Shown: one piece after another, positions 17,102-26,534 of the stretch
How positions within the stretch are numbered: the first letter of the stretch is position 1
Layout of the letters: every line of letters starts with the position of its first letter
From: Arthrobacter sp. zg-Y919
GTDB taxonomy: Bacteria > Actinomycetota > Actinomycetes > Actinomycetales > Micrococcaceae
Direction: 5' to 3'
Length of the DNA stretch: 64,000 nucleotides
NCBI RefSeq assembly: GCF_030142045.1
Contig: NZ_CP126242.1
Span: 2,108,001-2,172,000, forward strand
The notes under the pieces: generated by a model
What the model saw: only the letters and a program-made list of their open reading frames with translations
What the model was told of the DNA's origin: nothing
Databases searched by the model: none
Position numbers and translations under genes: made by a program

Positions 17102-17161
17102 GCCTGCCTCCTTTGTGCGGGTGCCGCCGTCGGTGTGTGCCTGCGGCCGGATTAGTTTCCA

Positions 17162-17184
17162 ATCAGGACAGCTTTTGACCTGAT
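17162..17184. promoter_or_regulatory. Inverted repeat between DinB and WYL genes
   Basis: ATCAGG (17162-17167) and CCTGAT (17179-17184) flank an 11-base spacer in the divergent promoter region, so this is a candidate WYL-regulator operator. Confidence 0.45.
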
Positions 17185-17204
17185 CAGCGCGTAGCTTGGA
17201 TTCC

Positions 17205-18203
17205 ATGTTGGAGACATCCGCCCGGCTCCTGCAGCTGCTGTCGCTGCTGCAGATGCGCCGCGAGTGGACCGGCGCCGCACTTGCGGAGCGGCTGTCCATC
17301 ACCGAACGCACGGTACGCCGGGATATCGGCAAGCTCCGAACCCTGGGCTATCCCATCTCGGCGTCCCCTGGCATAGCCGGCGGCTACCAACTCGGTGCCG
17401 GGGCGCAGCTGCCGCCCCTTCTGCTCGACGACGACGAAGCCCTTGCCGTCGCACTCGGTCTCGCCGCTGTGGCCACCGGACCGGTGACGGGGATCGGAGA
17501 AGCCTCGGTGCGGGCACTGGCCAAGTTGGAACAGGTACTGCCGGCGCGCCTGCGTCCCAAGTTCTCCGCCCTGCGGCAGTCGGTATCCACCCTTTCCGGA
17601 CCTCCGGGCGCCGTTGATCCGGGAATCCTCACGGCTTTTTCCGCAGGCATCACCGAGCACCGGATCGTCAGCTTCCGCTACACCGCCGCCGACGGCGGCA
17701 CCGGACGCCGGATCGTGGAGCCCTACCGGCTGGTGAGCACCGGACGGCGCTGGTACGCCGTCGCGTGGGACCTGGACCGCCGTGACTGGCGGACCTTCCG
17801 GGTGGACCGCTGCACCAGCACTCCAGCCCCACGCGAGCGGTTTACGCCCCGGCCCCTGCCGGCCCGGGACCTGGCCGCCTACGTCCAGGCCTCGATTACC
17901 CGTAACCCCTACCGCTACACGGTGGTGGTGCGGCTGGCCGCACCGCTGGCGGCCGTGGCCGAGCAGGTACCACCGGATGTCGCCAGCGTCGAGGCCGACG
18001 GCCCCGGACACACCATTGTGCGGGGCGGCTGGGATTCGCTGGACCTGCCCCTGATCGACCTGACCTCCTGGGGTGTGCCGTTCGAGATTCTCGAACCCCC
18101 GGAAATGCGCGAACGGGCCCGGCGGGCGGTCTCCCTGCTGCAGCACGCCGTCGGAATCCCGCCCACGGCGGAATCCGGGCAGACCGCGGGGCCAAGCCAC
18201 TAG
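17205..18203 (+). CDS. DeoR-type HTH / WYL-domain transcriptional regulator
   Basis: The 332-residue protein has an N-terminal winged helix (WTGAALAERLSITERTVRRD, about residues 23-42) followed by a WYL domain (about 140-230, with VEPYRLVSTGRRWYAVAWD). It ends with a C-terminal WCX-type extension. WYL proteins sense small ligands or nucleic acids; many in actinobacteria control a divergent neighbour, here the DinB-like gene. ATG 17205 is preferred over the TTG three codons earlier. The stop is 13 bases before hrpA, so some read-through into hrpA is possible. Confidence 0.92.
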   Translation: MLETSARLLQLLSLLQMRREWTGAALAERLSITERTVRRDIGKLRTLGYPISASPGIAGGYQLGAGAQLPPLLLDDDEALAVALGLAAVATGPVTGIGEASVRALAKLEQVLPARLRPKFSALRQSVSTLSGPPGAVDPGILTAFSAGITEHRIVSFRYTAADGGTGRRIVEPYRLVSTGRRWYAVAWDLDRRDWRTFRVDRCTSTPAPRERFTPRPLPARDLAAYVQASITRNPYRYTVVVRLAAPLAAVAEQVPPDVASVEADGPGHTIVRGGWDSLDLPLIDLTSWGVPFEILEPPEMRERARRAVSLLQHAVGIPPTAESGQTAGPSH

Positions 18204-18216
18204 ACTGGTGGCAATC

Positions 18217-21200
18217 ATGGCACTGACAATTTCCTATCCCGAACAGCTGCCCGTTTCCGAGCGCCGCGAAGACATCATGGCAGCGATTGCCGCCAACCAG
18301 GTCACCGTCATCGCCGGCGAAACCGGGTCCGGAAAAACCACGCAGATTCCCAAGATGTGCCTGGAACTGGGCCTGGCCGACAACGGGCTGATCGGGCACA
18401 CCCAGCCCCGGCGCCTTGCCGCCCGCACGGTGGCGGAGCGGATCGCTTCGGAGCTCGACGTCGAACTCGGCGAAGAGGTGGGCTTCCAGGTCCGCTTCAC
18501 CGGGGAAACCGGCCGGAAGACCAAGGTCAAGCTCATGACCGACGGCATCCTGCTGGCGGAAATCCGGCATGATCCGAAGCTGAAGAAATACAGCACCATC
18601 ATCATCGATGAGGCCCACGAGCGCAGCCTGAACATCGACTTCATCCTCGGGTATCTGCGCCGGCTGCTGCCCCAGCGCCCGGACCTGAAGGTCATCATCA
18701 CCTCGGCCACGATCGACCCGCAGCGGTTCGCCGAGCACTTCGCCGACGCCAACGGCACCCCGGCACCCATCATCGAAGTTTCCGGCCGGACCTTCCCTGT
18801 CGAAATCCGCTACCGCCCGCTCAACCAGCCGGCTGACGGCGGCAGCGATGAAGAGGGCATCGAGGACGAGCTCGAAGAGGACCGGGACCCGGTGGACGCA
18901 GTGTGCGATGCCGTGGACGAGCTCTCCCGAGAGGCGCCCGGCGACGTCCTCGTGTTCTTCTCCGGCGAGCGCGAAATCCGCGACGCCGCCGAAGCGCTGC
19001 GTTCCTCCGTCGCCCGCAATCCCCGGCTGGCCAACACCGAAATCCTGCCGCTGTTCGCCAGGCTCTCCCTCGCCGAGCAGCACAAGGTCTTTTCGCAGGG
19101 CCGCAACCGCCGGATCGTCCTGGCCACCAACGTGGCCGAAACCTCGCTGACGGTCCCCGGCATCAAGTACGTCATCGACACCGGTACGGCCCGCATCTCG
19201 CGCTACTCCCACCGCACCAAGGTCCAGCGCCTGCCGATCGAACGGATCTCGCAGGCCTCGGCCAACCAGCGTTCAGGCCGCTGCGGCCGCGTCTCGGACG
19301 GCATCGCCATCCGGCTGTACTCGCAGGAGGACTTCGAGGCCCGGCCCGAATTCACCGATCCCGAAATCCTGCGCACCAACCTCGCCGCCGTCATCCTGCA
19401 GATGGCCGCCATGGGTGTGGCCAAGGGACCCAAGGATGTGGCGGATTTCCCGTTCGTCCAGCCTCCGGATTCCAAGGCCATTAACGACGGTGCCGTGCTG
19501 CTGCGCGAACTCGGGGCGCTGCACCCCCAGGGCGGCATCACGGACGTGGGCCGCAAGCTGTCCCAGCTCCCGGTGGATCCCCGGCTGGGACGGATGATCG
19601 TCGAAGCCGGGAACCGCGGCTGCACCAAGGAGGTCATGGTCCTTACGGCTGCACTGACCATCCAGGATCCGCGCGAGCGTCCCTCGAAGGACGATCCCGC
19701 CCGGGCACAGAAGGCCGCCGAAATGCACAAGCGGTTCGTGGACGAGAACTCGGACTTCACCGGGTACCTGAACCTGTGGCGCTATGTGGAGGAAAAGCAG
19801 AAAGAGCTCTCCTCCTCGGCGTTCCGGCGCCTGTGCAAAAACGAGTTCCTGAACTTCCTGCGCATCCGCGAATGGCAGGACCTGTTCGCCCAGCTGCGGC
19901 AGCTGGCCAAGCCGCTGGGTATCACGCTCTCCCCCGAGCCGGTGGACCCGGTCGGCAAGTACCGCGAAATCCACATCTCCCTGCTGGCCGGCCTGCTGAG
20001 CCACATCGGCCTCTACGACCAGCGCAAGCGCGAATACGCCGGTGCCCGCGGCACCCGGTTCGCGGTCTTCCCCGGCTCGGCCCTGTTCAAGAAATCCCCG
20101 GACTGGGTGATGGCTGCCGAACTGGTGGAAACCTCACGCTTGTGGGCGCGGGTGGCGGCGAAATTTGATCCACTCTGGGTCGAAGACGTTGCCGGGCACC
20201 TGATCAAGCGCACCTACAGCGAACCCCATTGGTCCAAAAGCCGCGGAGCGGTCATGGCCTACGAAAAGGTCACGCTCTACGGTGTCCCCGTCGTGCCGCA
20301 GCGCAGCATCAACTACGGACGCATCGATCCCGTCCTCTCCCGCGAGATGTTCATCCGGCATGCCCTGGTGGAAGGCGACTGGCGCACGCACCACAAGTTC
20401 TTCTCCCGCAACCAGGCGCTGCTCGCCGAGGTGGAGGAACTCGAGAACCGGGTCCGCCGCCGCGGACTGCGCGTGGACGATGAAACCCTCTTCGATTTCT
20501 ATGACGAGCGCGTGGGCGCCGACGTCGTTTCCGAACGCCACTTCGACAAGTGGTGGAAAAACGCCCGGCACGAGAATCCGGCGCTGCTGGACTTCGACCC
20601 GGACGCACTGCGCACCGACGACGCCGAGGGACTCGATGAGAACGACTTCCCGAAGTCCTTCTTCTACGGCTCCTTCGAACTTCCGCTGACTTACGAGTTC
20701 ACCCCCGGAGTGCCCTCTGCCAACGACGGCGTGACCGTGGAAGTGCCCGTGCTGTTCCTGAACCAGCTCACCCCGGGCCCGTTCACCTGGCAGATCCCGG
20801 GCCTGCGCGCCGAACTCATTACCGCCCTGATCAAGTCGCTGCCCAAGGCGGTCCGCAAGAACTTCGTTCCGGCGCCCGACGTCGCCCGCTCGGCTGCCGC
20901 TGCGCTGGCCGCGGACTTCGATCCGGCGTCGGACGAGCTGGAGCCGTCGCTGGAACTGGTGCTGCGCCGGTTGAAGGGATCGATCATTCCGCCGGGTTCC
21001 TGGAACTGGGACGCGGTCCCGGACCACCTGCGGATGACCTTCACCGTGGTGGATTCCTCAGGCCGGGTGCTGGACGAGGGCAAGGACCTCGCGGCCCTGC
21101 AGGAAGCCCTGGCTCCCGCCACCCGGCGGGCCATCGCCGAGTCCCTCGGCGCCACGCCGTCGACCGTCCAGCCGCGCGGGCCGAAGGGTGCCAAGGGCGC

Positions 21201-22152
21201 CAAGAATCCTCCGGGCACGGCTGGAAACGGCACCGCGTCGTTGAACGGTGGCTCCAGCTCCCCCGCCGGCGGCGCCTCCGTAGCGGAGCAGACCGGCCTG
21301 ACGGAGTGGAGTGTCGGCACCCTGGAGAAGCAGGTCCAGCGGCTGGTGGCAGGGCATACCGTGACCGGCTACCCCGCACTGGTGGACGAAGGCTCAACGG
21401 CGGGCGTGCGGATCTTCCAGAGCGCCGGCGAGCAGCAGACTGCCATGCGTGCCGGGGTCATCCGGCTGCTGGTCCTGCGGGTTCCCAGCCCGGCCAAATA
21501 CGTCCTGGAGCACCTGAGCAACACGGAGAAACTGACCTTCAGCCAGAACCCGCACGGCAGCGTCGCTGCCTTGATCGAGGACTGCACCCTGGCCGCGGTG
21601 GATAAGCTCACCCCCGAGAAGCTCCCCTGGACGCGGGCCGAGTTCGATGCCCTGTATGAAACCGTCCGGGCCGAACTAATCGACACCGTCTTCGGTGTCA
21701 CGGCAATCGTGGAGAAGATCCTCGCCAGCACCCGCCGGATTACCAAAGCGCTGAAGGGCACTACGTCCCTGGCCTTGATCAGCGCCCTGAACGACATCCG
21801 GGCACAGCTGGATGCCCTGGTGTATCCCGGCTTCGTGGCCCGCACCGGCTATGCCCAGCTGATGCACCTGCCGCGGTACCTGGCCGGGATTGAACGCCGG
21901 CTGGAGAAGCTGCCCGGCAACGTGCAGCGGGACGGTCTGTCCATGGCTGTGGTCCATCGCCTCGAGGATGAGTACGACGACGCCGTGGCGGCACTTGCGC
22001 CGGGCCGCGGCACTCCCCCGGAGCTGGCGGAGGTGCGGTGGATGATCGAGGAGCTGCGGATCAGTTTCTTTGCCCAGGAACTGGGAACGGCCCGGACCGT
22101 TTCGGAGAAACGGATCCGGACCGCCCTGAACTCGGCGCTGGCTCCGGCCTAG
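18217..22152 (+). CDS. hrpA: ATP-dependent RNA helicase HrpA
   Basis: This 1311-residue DEAH-box helicase has Walker A GETGSGKT (34-41), DEAH in IIIDEAHERSL near 130, motif III SAT, and motif VI QRSGRCGR near 350. Beyond the helicase core come the HA2/OB-fold domains and the long HrpA-specific DUF3418 C-terminal region. Full length is normal for the family. HrpA has been linked to mRNA processing and to rescue of stalled or collided ribosomes in E. coli. A low-complexity Gly/Ala/Lys-rich linker (about 990-1020) separates C-terminal segments. Confidence 0.96.
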   Translation: MALTISYPEQLPVSERREDIMAAIAANQVTVIAGETGSGKTTQIPKMCLELGLADNGLIGHTQPRRLAARTVAERIASELDVELGEEVGFQVRFTGETGRKTKVKLMTDGILLAEIRHDPKLKKYSTIIIDEAHERSLNIDFILGYLRRLLPQRPDLKVIITSATIDPQRFAEHFADANGTPAPIIEVSGRTFPVEIRYRPLNQPADGGSDEEGIEDELEEDRDPVDAVCDAVDELSREAPGDVLVFFSGEREIRDAAEALRSSVARNPRLANTEILPLFARLSLAEQHKVFSQGRNRRIVLATNVAETSLTVPGIKYVIDTGTARISRYSHRTKVQRLPIERISQASANQRSGRCGRVSDGIAIRLYSQEDFEARPEFTDPEILRTNLAAVILQMAAMGVAKGPKDVADFPFVQPPDSKAINDGAVLLRELGALHPQGGITDVGRKLSQLPVDPRLGRMIVEAGNRGCTKEVMVLTAALTIQDPRERPSKDDPARAQKAAEMHKRFVDENSDFTGYLNLWRYVEEKQKELSSSAFRRLCKNEFLNFLRIREWQDLFAQLRQLAKPLGITLSPEPVDPVGKYREIHISLLAGLLSHIGLYDQRKREYAGARGTRFAVFPGSALFKKSPDWVMAAELVETSRLWARVAAKFDPLWVEDVAGHLIKRTYSEPHWSKSRGAVMAYEKVTLYGVPVVPQRSINYGRIDPVLSREMFIRHALVEGDWRTHHKFFSRNQALLAEVEELENRVRRRGLRVDDETLFDFYDERVGADVVSERHFDKWWKNARHENPALLDFDPDALRTDDAEGLDENDFPKSFFYGSFELPLTYEFTPGVPSANDGVTVEVPVLFLNQLTPGPFTWQIPGLRAELITALIKSLPKAVRKNFVPAPDVARSAAAALAADFDPASDELEPSLELVLRRLKGSIIPPGSWNWDAVPDHLRMTFTVVDSSGRVLDEGKDLAALQEALAPATRRAIAESLGATPSTVQPRGPKGAKGAKNPPGTAGNGTASLNGGSSSPAGGASVAEQTGLTEWSVGTLEKQVQRLVAGHTVTGYPALVDEGSTAGVRIFQSAGEQQTAMRAGVIRLLVLRVPSPAKYVLEHLSNTEKLTFSQNPHGSVAALIEDCTLAAVDKLTPEKLPWTRAEFDALYETVRAELIDTVFGVTAIVEKILASTRRITKALKGTTSLALISALNDIRAQLDALVYPGFVARTGYAQLMHLPRYLAGIERRLEKLPGNVQRDGLSMAVVHRLEDEYDDAVAALAPGRGTPPELAEVRWMIEELRISFFAQELGTARTVSEKRIRTALNSALAPA

Positions 22153-22201
22153 GCGGCGGGGGAAGTCCCCTGCCGCCGGCGCCGCTGCCAGGTGCCTGTT
22201 G

Positions 22202-22630
22202 CTAGGCCTCGGGGACGAAAGCCCCGTGCCCGGCGTCGCGCAGGCCCTGGCGCAGCTTCTGCGCGTTGGCTTCCATCCGCTCGGGATCCGGATCGGATTC
22301 GGCGCGGCTGAAGTCGAAGTCCTGCATGGAGTTGGCGGGCCAGACATGCAGGTGCAGGTGATCCACCTCGAAACCGGCGATAGTCAGGCCGGCCCGCTCG
22401 GAGCCGAAGACCTCCACCTGGGCCTGGCCAATGGCGTGGGCAACCGCCGTCAGCTTCTGCAGAAGGTCCGCAGGTGCGTCCGTCCACTTGTTGATCTCCT
22501 GGCGCGGCACCACGAGCGTATGGCCGTCGCTGAGCGGACCAATGCTGAGGAACGCCACGACGTCGTCATCCTTCCAGACGAAGCGGCCGGGAATTTCGCC
22601 GTTGATAATCCGGGTAAACAGGGTAGGCAT
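22202..22630 (-). CDS. HIT-family nucleotide hydrolase
   Basis: The protein has 142 residues from ATG 22630, with GGAG 5 bases upstream. The histidine triad is HLHLHVW (His91, 93, 95), and the N-terminal FTRIINGEIPG is typical of HINT-like proteins, which hydrolyse nucleoside phosphoramidates or dinucleotides. It follows a sulfurtransferase gene by about 90 bases on the same strand, and cotranscription is plausible but not certain. Confidence 0.93.
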   Translation of the reverse strand: MPTLFTRIINGEIPGRFVWKDDDVVAFLSIGPLSDGHTLVVPRQEINKWTDAPADLLQKLTAVAHAIGQAQVEVFGSERAGLTIAGFEVDHLHLHVWPANSMQDFDFSRAESDPDPERMEANAQKLRQGLRDAGHGAFVPEA

Positions 22631-22723
22631 GGGTGCTCCTTCGGGTTGTTCCCCTGGTGCGGCGGCAGGCAGGGGTGCCCGCAGCGGCGGAGGAACCGGT
22701 CGGCCGGTAAACATGATTCGACG

Positions 22724-23590
22724 CTACCCCTTTTCGGGCAGGGTTTCGGCCCGGCCCGGCCCGGTCCCCACGGCTGCCGGCGTACCGGGCGTGTTGGACC
22801 ACTGCGACCAGGACCCCGGATACAGTGCCGCGGTGATCCCCGCCTGCGCCAGGGCTGCAACCTCGTGGGAGGCGAAGATGCCCGATCCGCAGTACGCGGC
22901 AACGGGTCGATCCGGCCGCACCCCCAGGGCTTCGAAGGAGGCACGGAGTTCAGCGGGGCTGCGGAAGGTGCCGTCCGGAGCAAGGTTGTGGGTAGAGGGC
23001 CGGTTCACGGCTCCCGGAATATGTCCGGCCCGGGGATCGACGGGCTCGGTGTCTCCCCGGTAGCGTTCCGGCGCCCGCGCGTCGATAAGCGTTCCCGCTG
23101 TGGCCAAAGGCCCCACGTCCTGCAGCTCCGCCACGGGCATGTGCCCCCAGGACAGGTGTGCCGTCCCGGGCTCCGGCGACACCGGGCCGCTTTCCAGCGG
23201 CAGTCCGGCTGCGCGCCAGGCGCCGAGCCCGCCGTCGAGCAGGCGTACGTCCTCCCAGCCGGCATGCCGCAGCAGCCACCAGGCACGGGCCGCGGAGGTG
23301 CCGCCGGCGTCGTCGTAAACCACCACCGTGTCGCCGTCGTTCAGGCCCCAGCGGCGGGCGGTATCGGCGAAGTCCGCAGGGCCGGGCAGGGGGTGCCGTC
23401 CCTCCAACGGAGCTGCGGGGGCCGACAGCTCGGTGTCCATGTCCACGTACACCGCACCGGGCAAATGTCCGTCCAGGTACTTATCCCGGCCGTCGCTGGC
23501 GCCCAGGGTCCAGCGCACATCCAGCAGCACGGGCGGACGTGCGGACTCCAGCCGGCCGCGCAATCGCGGGATTGAGATCAGGACGTCCAT
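22724..23590 (-). CDS. Sulfurtransferase (rhodanese / 3-mercaptopyruvate type)
   Basis: This 288-residue protein has two rhodanese domains. The catalytic loop is CGSGIFAS with Cys224, close to the CG(S/T)GVTA loop of 3-mercaptopyruvate sulfurtransferases and unlike the CRKGVT loop of thiosulfate enzymes. The N-terminal domain lacks an active Cys, as expected. Its start shares one base with the stop of the upstream metallo-beta-lactamase-fold gene, so the two are translationally linked. A joint role in sulfur or persulfide handling is possible. Confidence 0.92.
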   Translation of the reverse strand: MDVLISIPRLRGRLESARPPVLLDVRWTLGASDGRDKYLDGHLPGAVYVDMDTELSAPAAPLEGRHPLPGPADFADTARRWGLNDGDTVVVYDDAGGTSAARAWWLLRHAGWEDVRLLDGGLGAWRAAGLPLESGPVSPEPGTAHLSWGHMPVAELQDVGPLATAGTLIDARAPERYRGDTEPVDPRAGHIPGAVNRPSTHNLAPDGTFRSPAELRASFEALGVRPDRPVAAYCGSGIFASHEVAALAQAGITAALYPGSWSQWSNTPGTPAAVGTGPGRAETLPEKG

Positions 23591-24249
23591 TACAGGTCCA
23601 CTGTTTCCCCGGCGTCCAGATGCCGGAACTCAGTGCCGTAGACCTTGCCGAAGCGGGTGATGTGGCCCTCGACCATACCCAGTCCCCGCTCGTTCAGCAG
23701 GGCATCGTGGATGGGATACGCGCGCTCGGCGCCGGTGGCGATGACGAAGTCCAGGACCTCCCCCACCTTGGACCACGGTGCGTGCACGGGAACCAGCACT
23801 GTGCGCGGCCGCAGCCCGTTCGGAACCACGAAGGAATCGCCCGGGTGGTAGACCCGGCCCTCCACGAGGTAGCCGATATTGGCAACAAGGGGAATCAGCG
23901 GGTGGATCAGTGCATGCTGGCCGCCGAACGACTGGATGCCGAAACCGGCGATCGTAAAGCTGGTGTTGGGTTCGACGTCGTGGATGCGGCCGGCCAGTTC
24001 CGGCGGGGCATCGGCTCGAAGGAGTGCCGCGAGGGACGCCGGGGCGTAGAGCTCCAGCGCCGGCTGCGCCTGCATTGCGGCAAGCACCCGGCCGCGGTCC
24101 AGATGGTCCGCATGCTCGTGGGTGACCAGGATGGCGTCGGCGCCCTGCAGTGCGGTCTCGACCTCGGAGAACGTGCCGGGATCCAGCACCAGGACCTTCC
24201 CGCCCTGCTCAAAGCGGACACAGGAGTGCGTGAACTTGGTCATTTGCAT
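23590..24249 (-). CDS. Metallo-beta-lactamase-fold hydrolase (UlaG-like)
   Basis: This 219-residue protein has the metal motif THEHADHLD (His44, His46, Asp48, His49), placing it in the MBL superfamily. The short length and the HSCVRF/FGIQSFGGQHALIHP features resemble the UlaG-like branch. ATG 24249 or 24243 may be the start. It is the first gene of an apparent MBL-sulfurtransferase(-HIT) unit, diverging from zur. Specific substrate unknown; persulfide dioxygenases are longer and differ in motif spacing. Confidence 0.88.
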   Translation of the reverse strand: MQMTKFTHSCVRFEQGGKVLVLDPGTFSEVETALQGADAILVTHEHADHLDRGRVLAAMQAQPALELYAPASLAALLRADAPPELAGRIHDVEPNTSFTIAGFGIQSFGGQHALIHPLIPLVANIGYLVEGRVYHPGDSFVVPNGLRPRTVLVPVHAPWSKVGEVLDFVIATGAERAYPIHDALLNERGLGMVEGHITRFGKVYGTEFRHLDAGETVDL

Positions 24250-24319
24250 AGCGCCACCCTACTCCCGGAGCATCCCGGGTGCTCCGGATATGCCGCAGTG
24301 CTGCTGGTAATCTTAGGGT

Positions 24320-24334
24320 CCTGGTTTAACCAGG
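24320..24334. promoter_or_regulatory. Palindrome in the MBL-zur divergent promoter region
   Basis: CCTGGTTTAACCAGG has perfect 7-base arms around a central T and lies about 77 bases before the zur GTG. It is a candidate operator for zur or the MBL gene; the regulator is unknown. Confidence 0.45.
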
Positions 24335-24410
24335 GTTTGGTACCCCATCCCCTGCCGTGCCACCGTACCCATACGATCCCGCCCGTACCACCCCGCCTGG
24401 AGGAACTTCC

Positions 24411-24842
24411 GTGTCACCCGAGACATCCCGGACGTCCAAGCGCGGACCGGAGCCGCGCGTGACCCGCCAGCGCCTGGCCGTGGGCCGCACCCTGGACGAC
24501 CTCGATGACTTTGTCAGCACCCAGGAACTGTTCCGGCTGCTGCAGGAGCGCGGGGAACGCGTTTCGCTTGCCACCACGTACCGGGTGCTGCAGTCCATGG
24601 CGGACGAGAACCTGGTGGATGTGCTCCGGGGCGGCGACGGAGAGGCACTGTACCGGCGCTGCGCCGTCGGGCATCACCACCATCACCTGGTCTGCCGCGA
24701 ATGCGGCAAGGCCGTCGAGGTGGAGGCTCCGGCAGTGGAGACCTGGGCTGCCGGACTCGGCACCAGGTACGGCTTCACCGAGGTGGCGCACACCGTCGAG
24801 GTCTTCGGTCTGTGCCCGGAATGCAGCGCCCGTAAGAGCTAG
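24411..24842 (+). CDS. zur: Fur-family zinc uptake regulator (Zur)
   Basis: The protein has 143 residues from GTG 24411, with GGAGG 7 bases upstream. It has a winged helix (about 15-75) and the Fur-family metal sites: a His cluster at 88-92, Cys95/Cys98 and Cys135/Cys138. The Zur assignment rests on the adjacent zinc importer, since Fur, Zur and peroxide sensors share the fold. Its TAG stop shares bases TA with the TAG stop of the convergent znuB. It probably represses znuABC when zinc is plentiful. Confidence 0.88.
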   Translation: MSPETSRTSKRGPEPRVTRQRLAVGRTLDDLDDFVSTQELFRLLQERGERVSLATTYRVLQSMADENLVDVLRGGDGEALYRRCAVGHHHHHLVCRECGKAVEVEAPAVETWAAGLGTRYGFTEVAHTVEVFGLCPECSARKS

Positions 24843-25726
24843 GCCGCGGCGGTGGCGGTGTTCCGGCTCAGCTCACGCCGCCGGTGTCCGCCGCGCACCC
24901 GCCGGATGATCCGGCACACCAGGTAGATCGCGAAGGACACCGTGGTGACGTAGGGGCTGATCGGGATCCGCCCGCCCAGCGCCAGCAGGATGCCGCCCAC
25001 CGAGGAAGCCAGGGCGAAGACCACGCTCAGGAACACCACGAGGCGCGGTGAGGAGGTCACGAGCAGCGCCGCGGCAGCGGGAGTGATCAGCAGCGAGAGC
25101 ACCAGCAGCGCGCCCACCACCTGGATGGACAGCGCTACGGAAAGACCCAGCAGGAACATAAAGACAATGGACAGCACCCGCACCGGCACGCCGCGCGCCT
25201 CGGCGAGGTCCGGGTCCGCGCTGGCGAAGGTCAGTGGGCGCCAGATGATGAGCAGGGCAGCGACCACGACGGCGGCAACTCCGGCCAGCAGATTCAGCTG
25301 CACCGTATCCACTGCGACGATCTGTCCGGTCAGCAACCCGAATTTGTTGGCCGAGCGGCCCTCATAGAGGCCCAGGAACAGGATCCCCAGCCCCAGCCCG
25401 AAGGGCATGATGACGCCGATGATCGAGTTCCGGTCCCGTGCCCGCAGGCCCATGACGGCCAGCAGGACGGCGGCCGCCACCGATCCCACCAGCGAACCGA
25501 CCACCACGTTCACGCCGATCAGCAGGGCAAAGGACGCTCCGGCGAAGGAAAGTTCGGCGATGCCGTGCACGGCGAAGGCCAGGTCCCGCATCAGCACGAA
25601 GGTACCGATCAAGCCGCCGACCAGGCCCAGGACCGCCGCCGCCCAGATGGAGTTCTGCACCAGCGGGAGCAGCTCCCCATAGTCGCTGAAATCGAAAACA
25701 GCATCGAAGAAACTACGCAGGTCCAA
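24839..25726 (-). CDS. znuB: Zinc/manganese ABC transporter permease (ZnuB-like)
   Basis: This 295-residue protein begins at a TTG overlapping the last 14 bases of znuC; upstream codons in this frame merely cross the znuC coding region. It has about eight membrane segments and the ABC-3 family signature region around MRDLAFAVHGIAELSFAGAS. Family length and the N-terminal pattern LDLRSFFDAVFDFSDYGELL support the TTG start. It is the last gene of the znuACB operon and ends against zur. Confidence 0.9.
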   Translation of the reverse strand: MDLRSFFDAVFDFSDYGELLPLVQNSIWAAAVLGLVGGLIGTFVLMRDLAFAVHGIAELSFAGASFALLIGVNVVVGSLVGSVAAAVLLAVMGLRARDRNSIIGVIMPFGLGLGILFLGLYEGRSANKFGLLTGQIVAVDTVQLNLLAGVAAVVVAALLIIWRPLTFASADPDLAEARGVPVRVLSIVFMFLLGLSVALSIQVVGALLVLSLLITPAAAALLVTSSPRLVVFLSVVFALASSVGGILLALGGRIPISPYVTTVSFAIYLVCRIIRRVRGGHRRRELSRNTATAAA

Positions 25727-26534
25727 GGTCGCCCTCGCTTTCTCCGTGGTGATGGGTGGTGGCGTCGGGAATGCCCAGGACCACAATCCGTCCGTGGCTG
25801 CGCAGTACTTCCACGCGGCTGCCATACATTTCCGAGAGCACATCGCTGCGCAGGACCTCGGCGGGGGTGCCGGTGCGGAACTGCCCGCCGGCCAGGTACA
25901 GCACGCGGTCCACGTACTCGATGACCGGGTTGATCTCGTGGGTCACGAAGACGACGGCGGCTCCCTCGTCGTGGCAGCGCCGCTCGATCAGCGAGCTGAT
26001 CGCCTGCTGGTGGTGCAGGTCCAGGGAAAGCAGCGGCTCGTCGCAAAGAAGCAGGTCCGGATTGGTGGCCAGGGCCTGGGCTGCGCGCAGGCGCTGCAGC
26101 TCGCCTCCGGACAGCCGTCCGACGGGTTCATCCGCGTAGGCGGTGGCTCCCACCTGTTCAAGCAGCCGGTCCACCCGCTGGCGCACCGGCTTCCGGCGCA
26201 GGCGCAGGCCCCAGCGGTCGCCGTCGACGCCGAGCCCCACCAGGTCGCGGCCGCGCAGCGGAGTGCCCGGACTGAAGGATTTCTGCTGCGGGATGTACCC
26301 GATGTCCTTGCTGCCGCGGTGGACATCGCGGCCGTTGATGGTCACGGTGCCGCCGGTGAGCGGCTGCAGCCCCAGGAGGACCTTCAGGAAGCTGGTTTTG
26401 CCGGACCCGTTGGGGCCGAGGACGGCAAGGAACTCCCCCGCATTGATGTCCAGGTCGAGGTTCTTCCACAGGGTGCGGTCCCCGAAGGACAGTCCTGCGT
26501 CCCGCAGGCGGACGACGGGAGCCGGCGGCGTCAT
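25713..26534 (-). CDS. znuC: Zinc ABC transporter ATP-binding protein (ZnuC-like)
   Basis: This 273-residue ATPase starts at an ATG that overlaps the znuA stop (ATGA). Walker A is GPNGSGKTSF near residue 39, the signature is LSGGELQRLRAAQAL and Walker B is LLLCDEPLLSLD. The C-terminal part ends with a His-rich segment (DATTHHHG), which may be incidental or bind zinc. It would power import with ZnuB. Confidence 0.92.
   Translation of the reverse strand: MTPPAPVVRLRDAGLSFGDRTLWKNLDLDINAGEFLAVLGPNGSGKTSFLKVLLGLQPLTGGTVTINGRDVHRGSKDIGYIPQQKSFSPGTPLRGRDLVGLGVDGDRWGLRLRRKPVRQRVDRLLEQVGATAYADEPVGRLSGGELQRLRAAQALATNPDLLLCDEPLLSLDLHHQQAISSLIERRCHDEGAAVVFVTHEINPVIEYVDRVLYLAGGQFRTGTPAEVLRSDVLSEMYGSRVEVLRSHGRIVVLGIPDATTHHHGESEGDLGPA

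Noticed and set aside
22724..24249. Persulfide dioxygenase-sulfurtransferase pair
   Set aside because: The MBL protein is UlaG-like in length and motifs, not ETHE1-like, so this specific pathway call is not supported.
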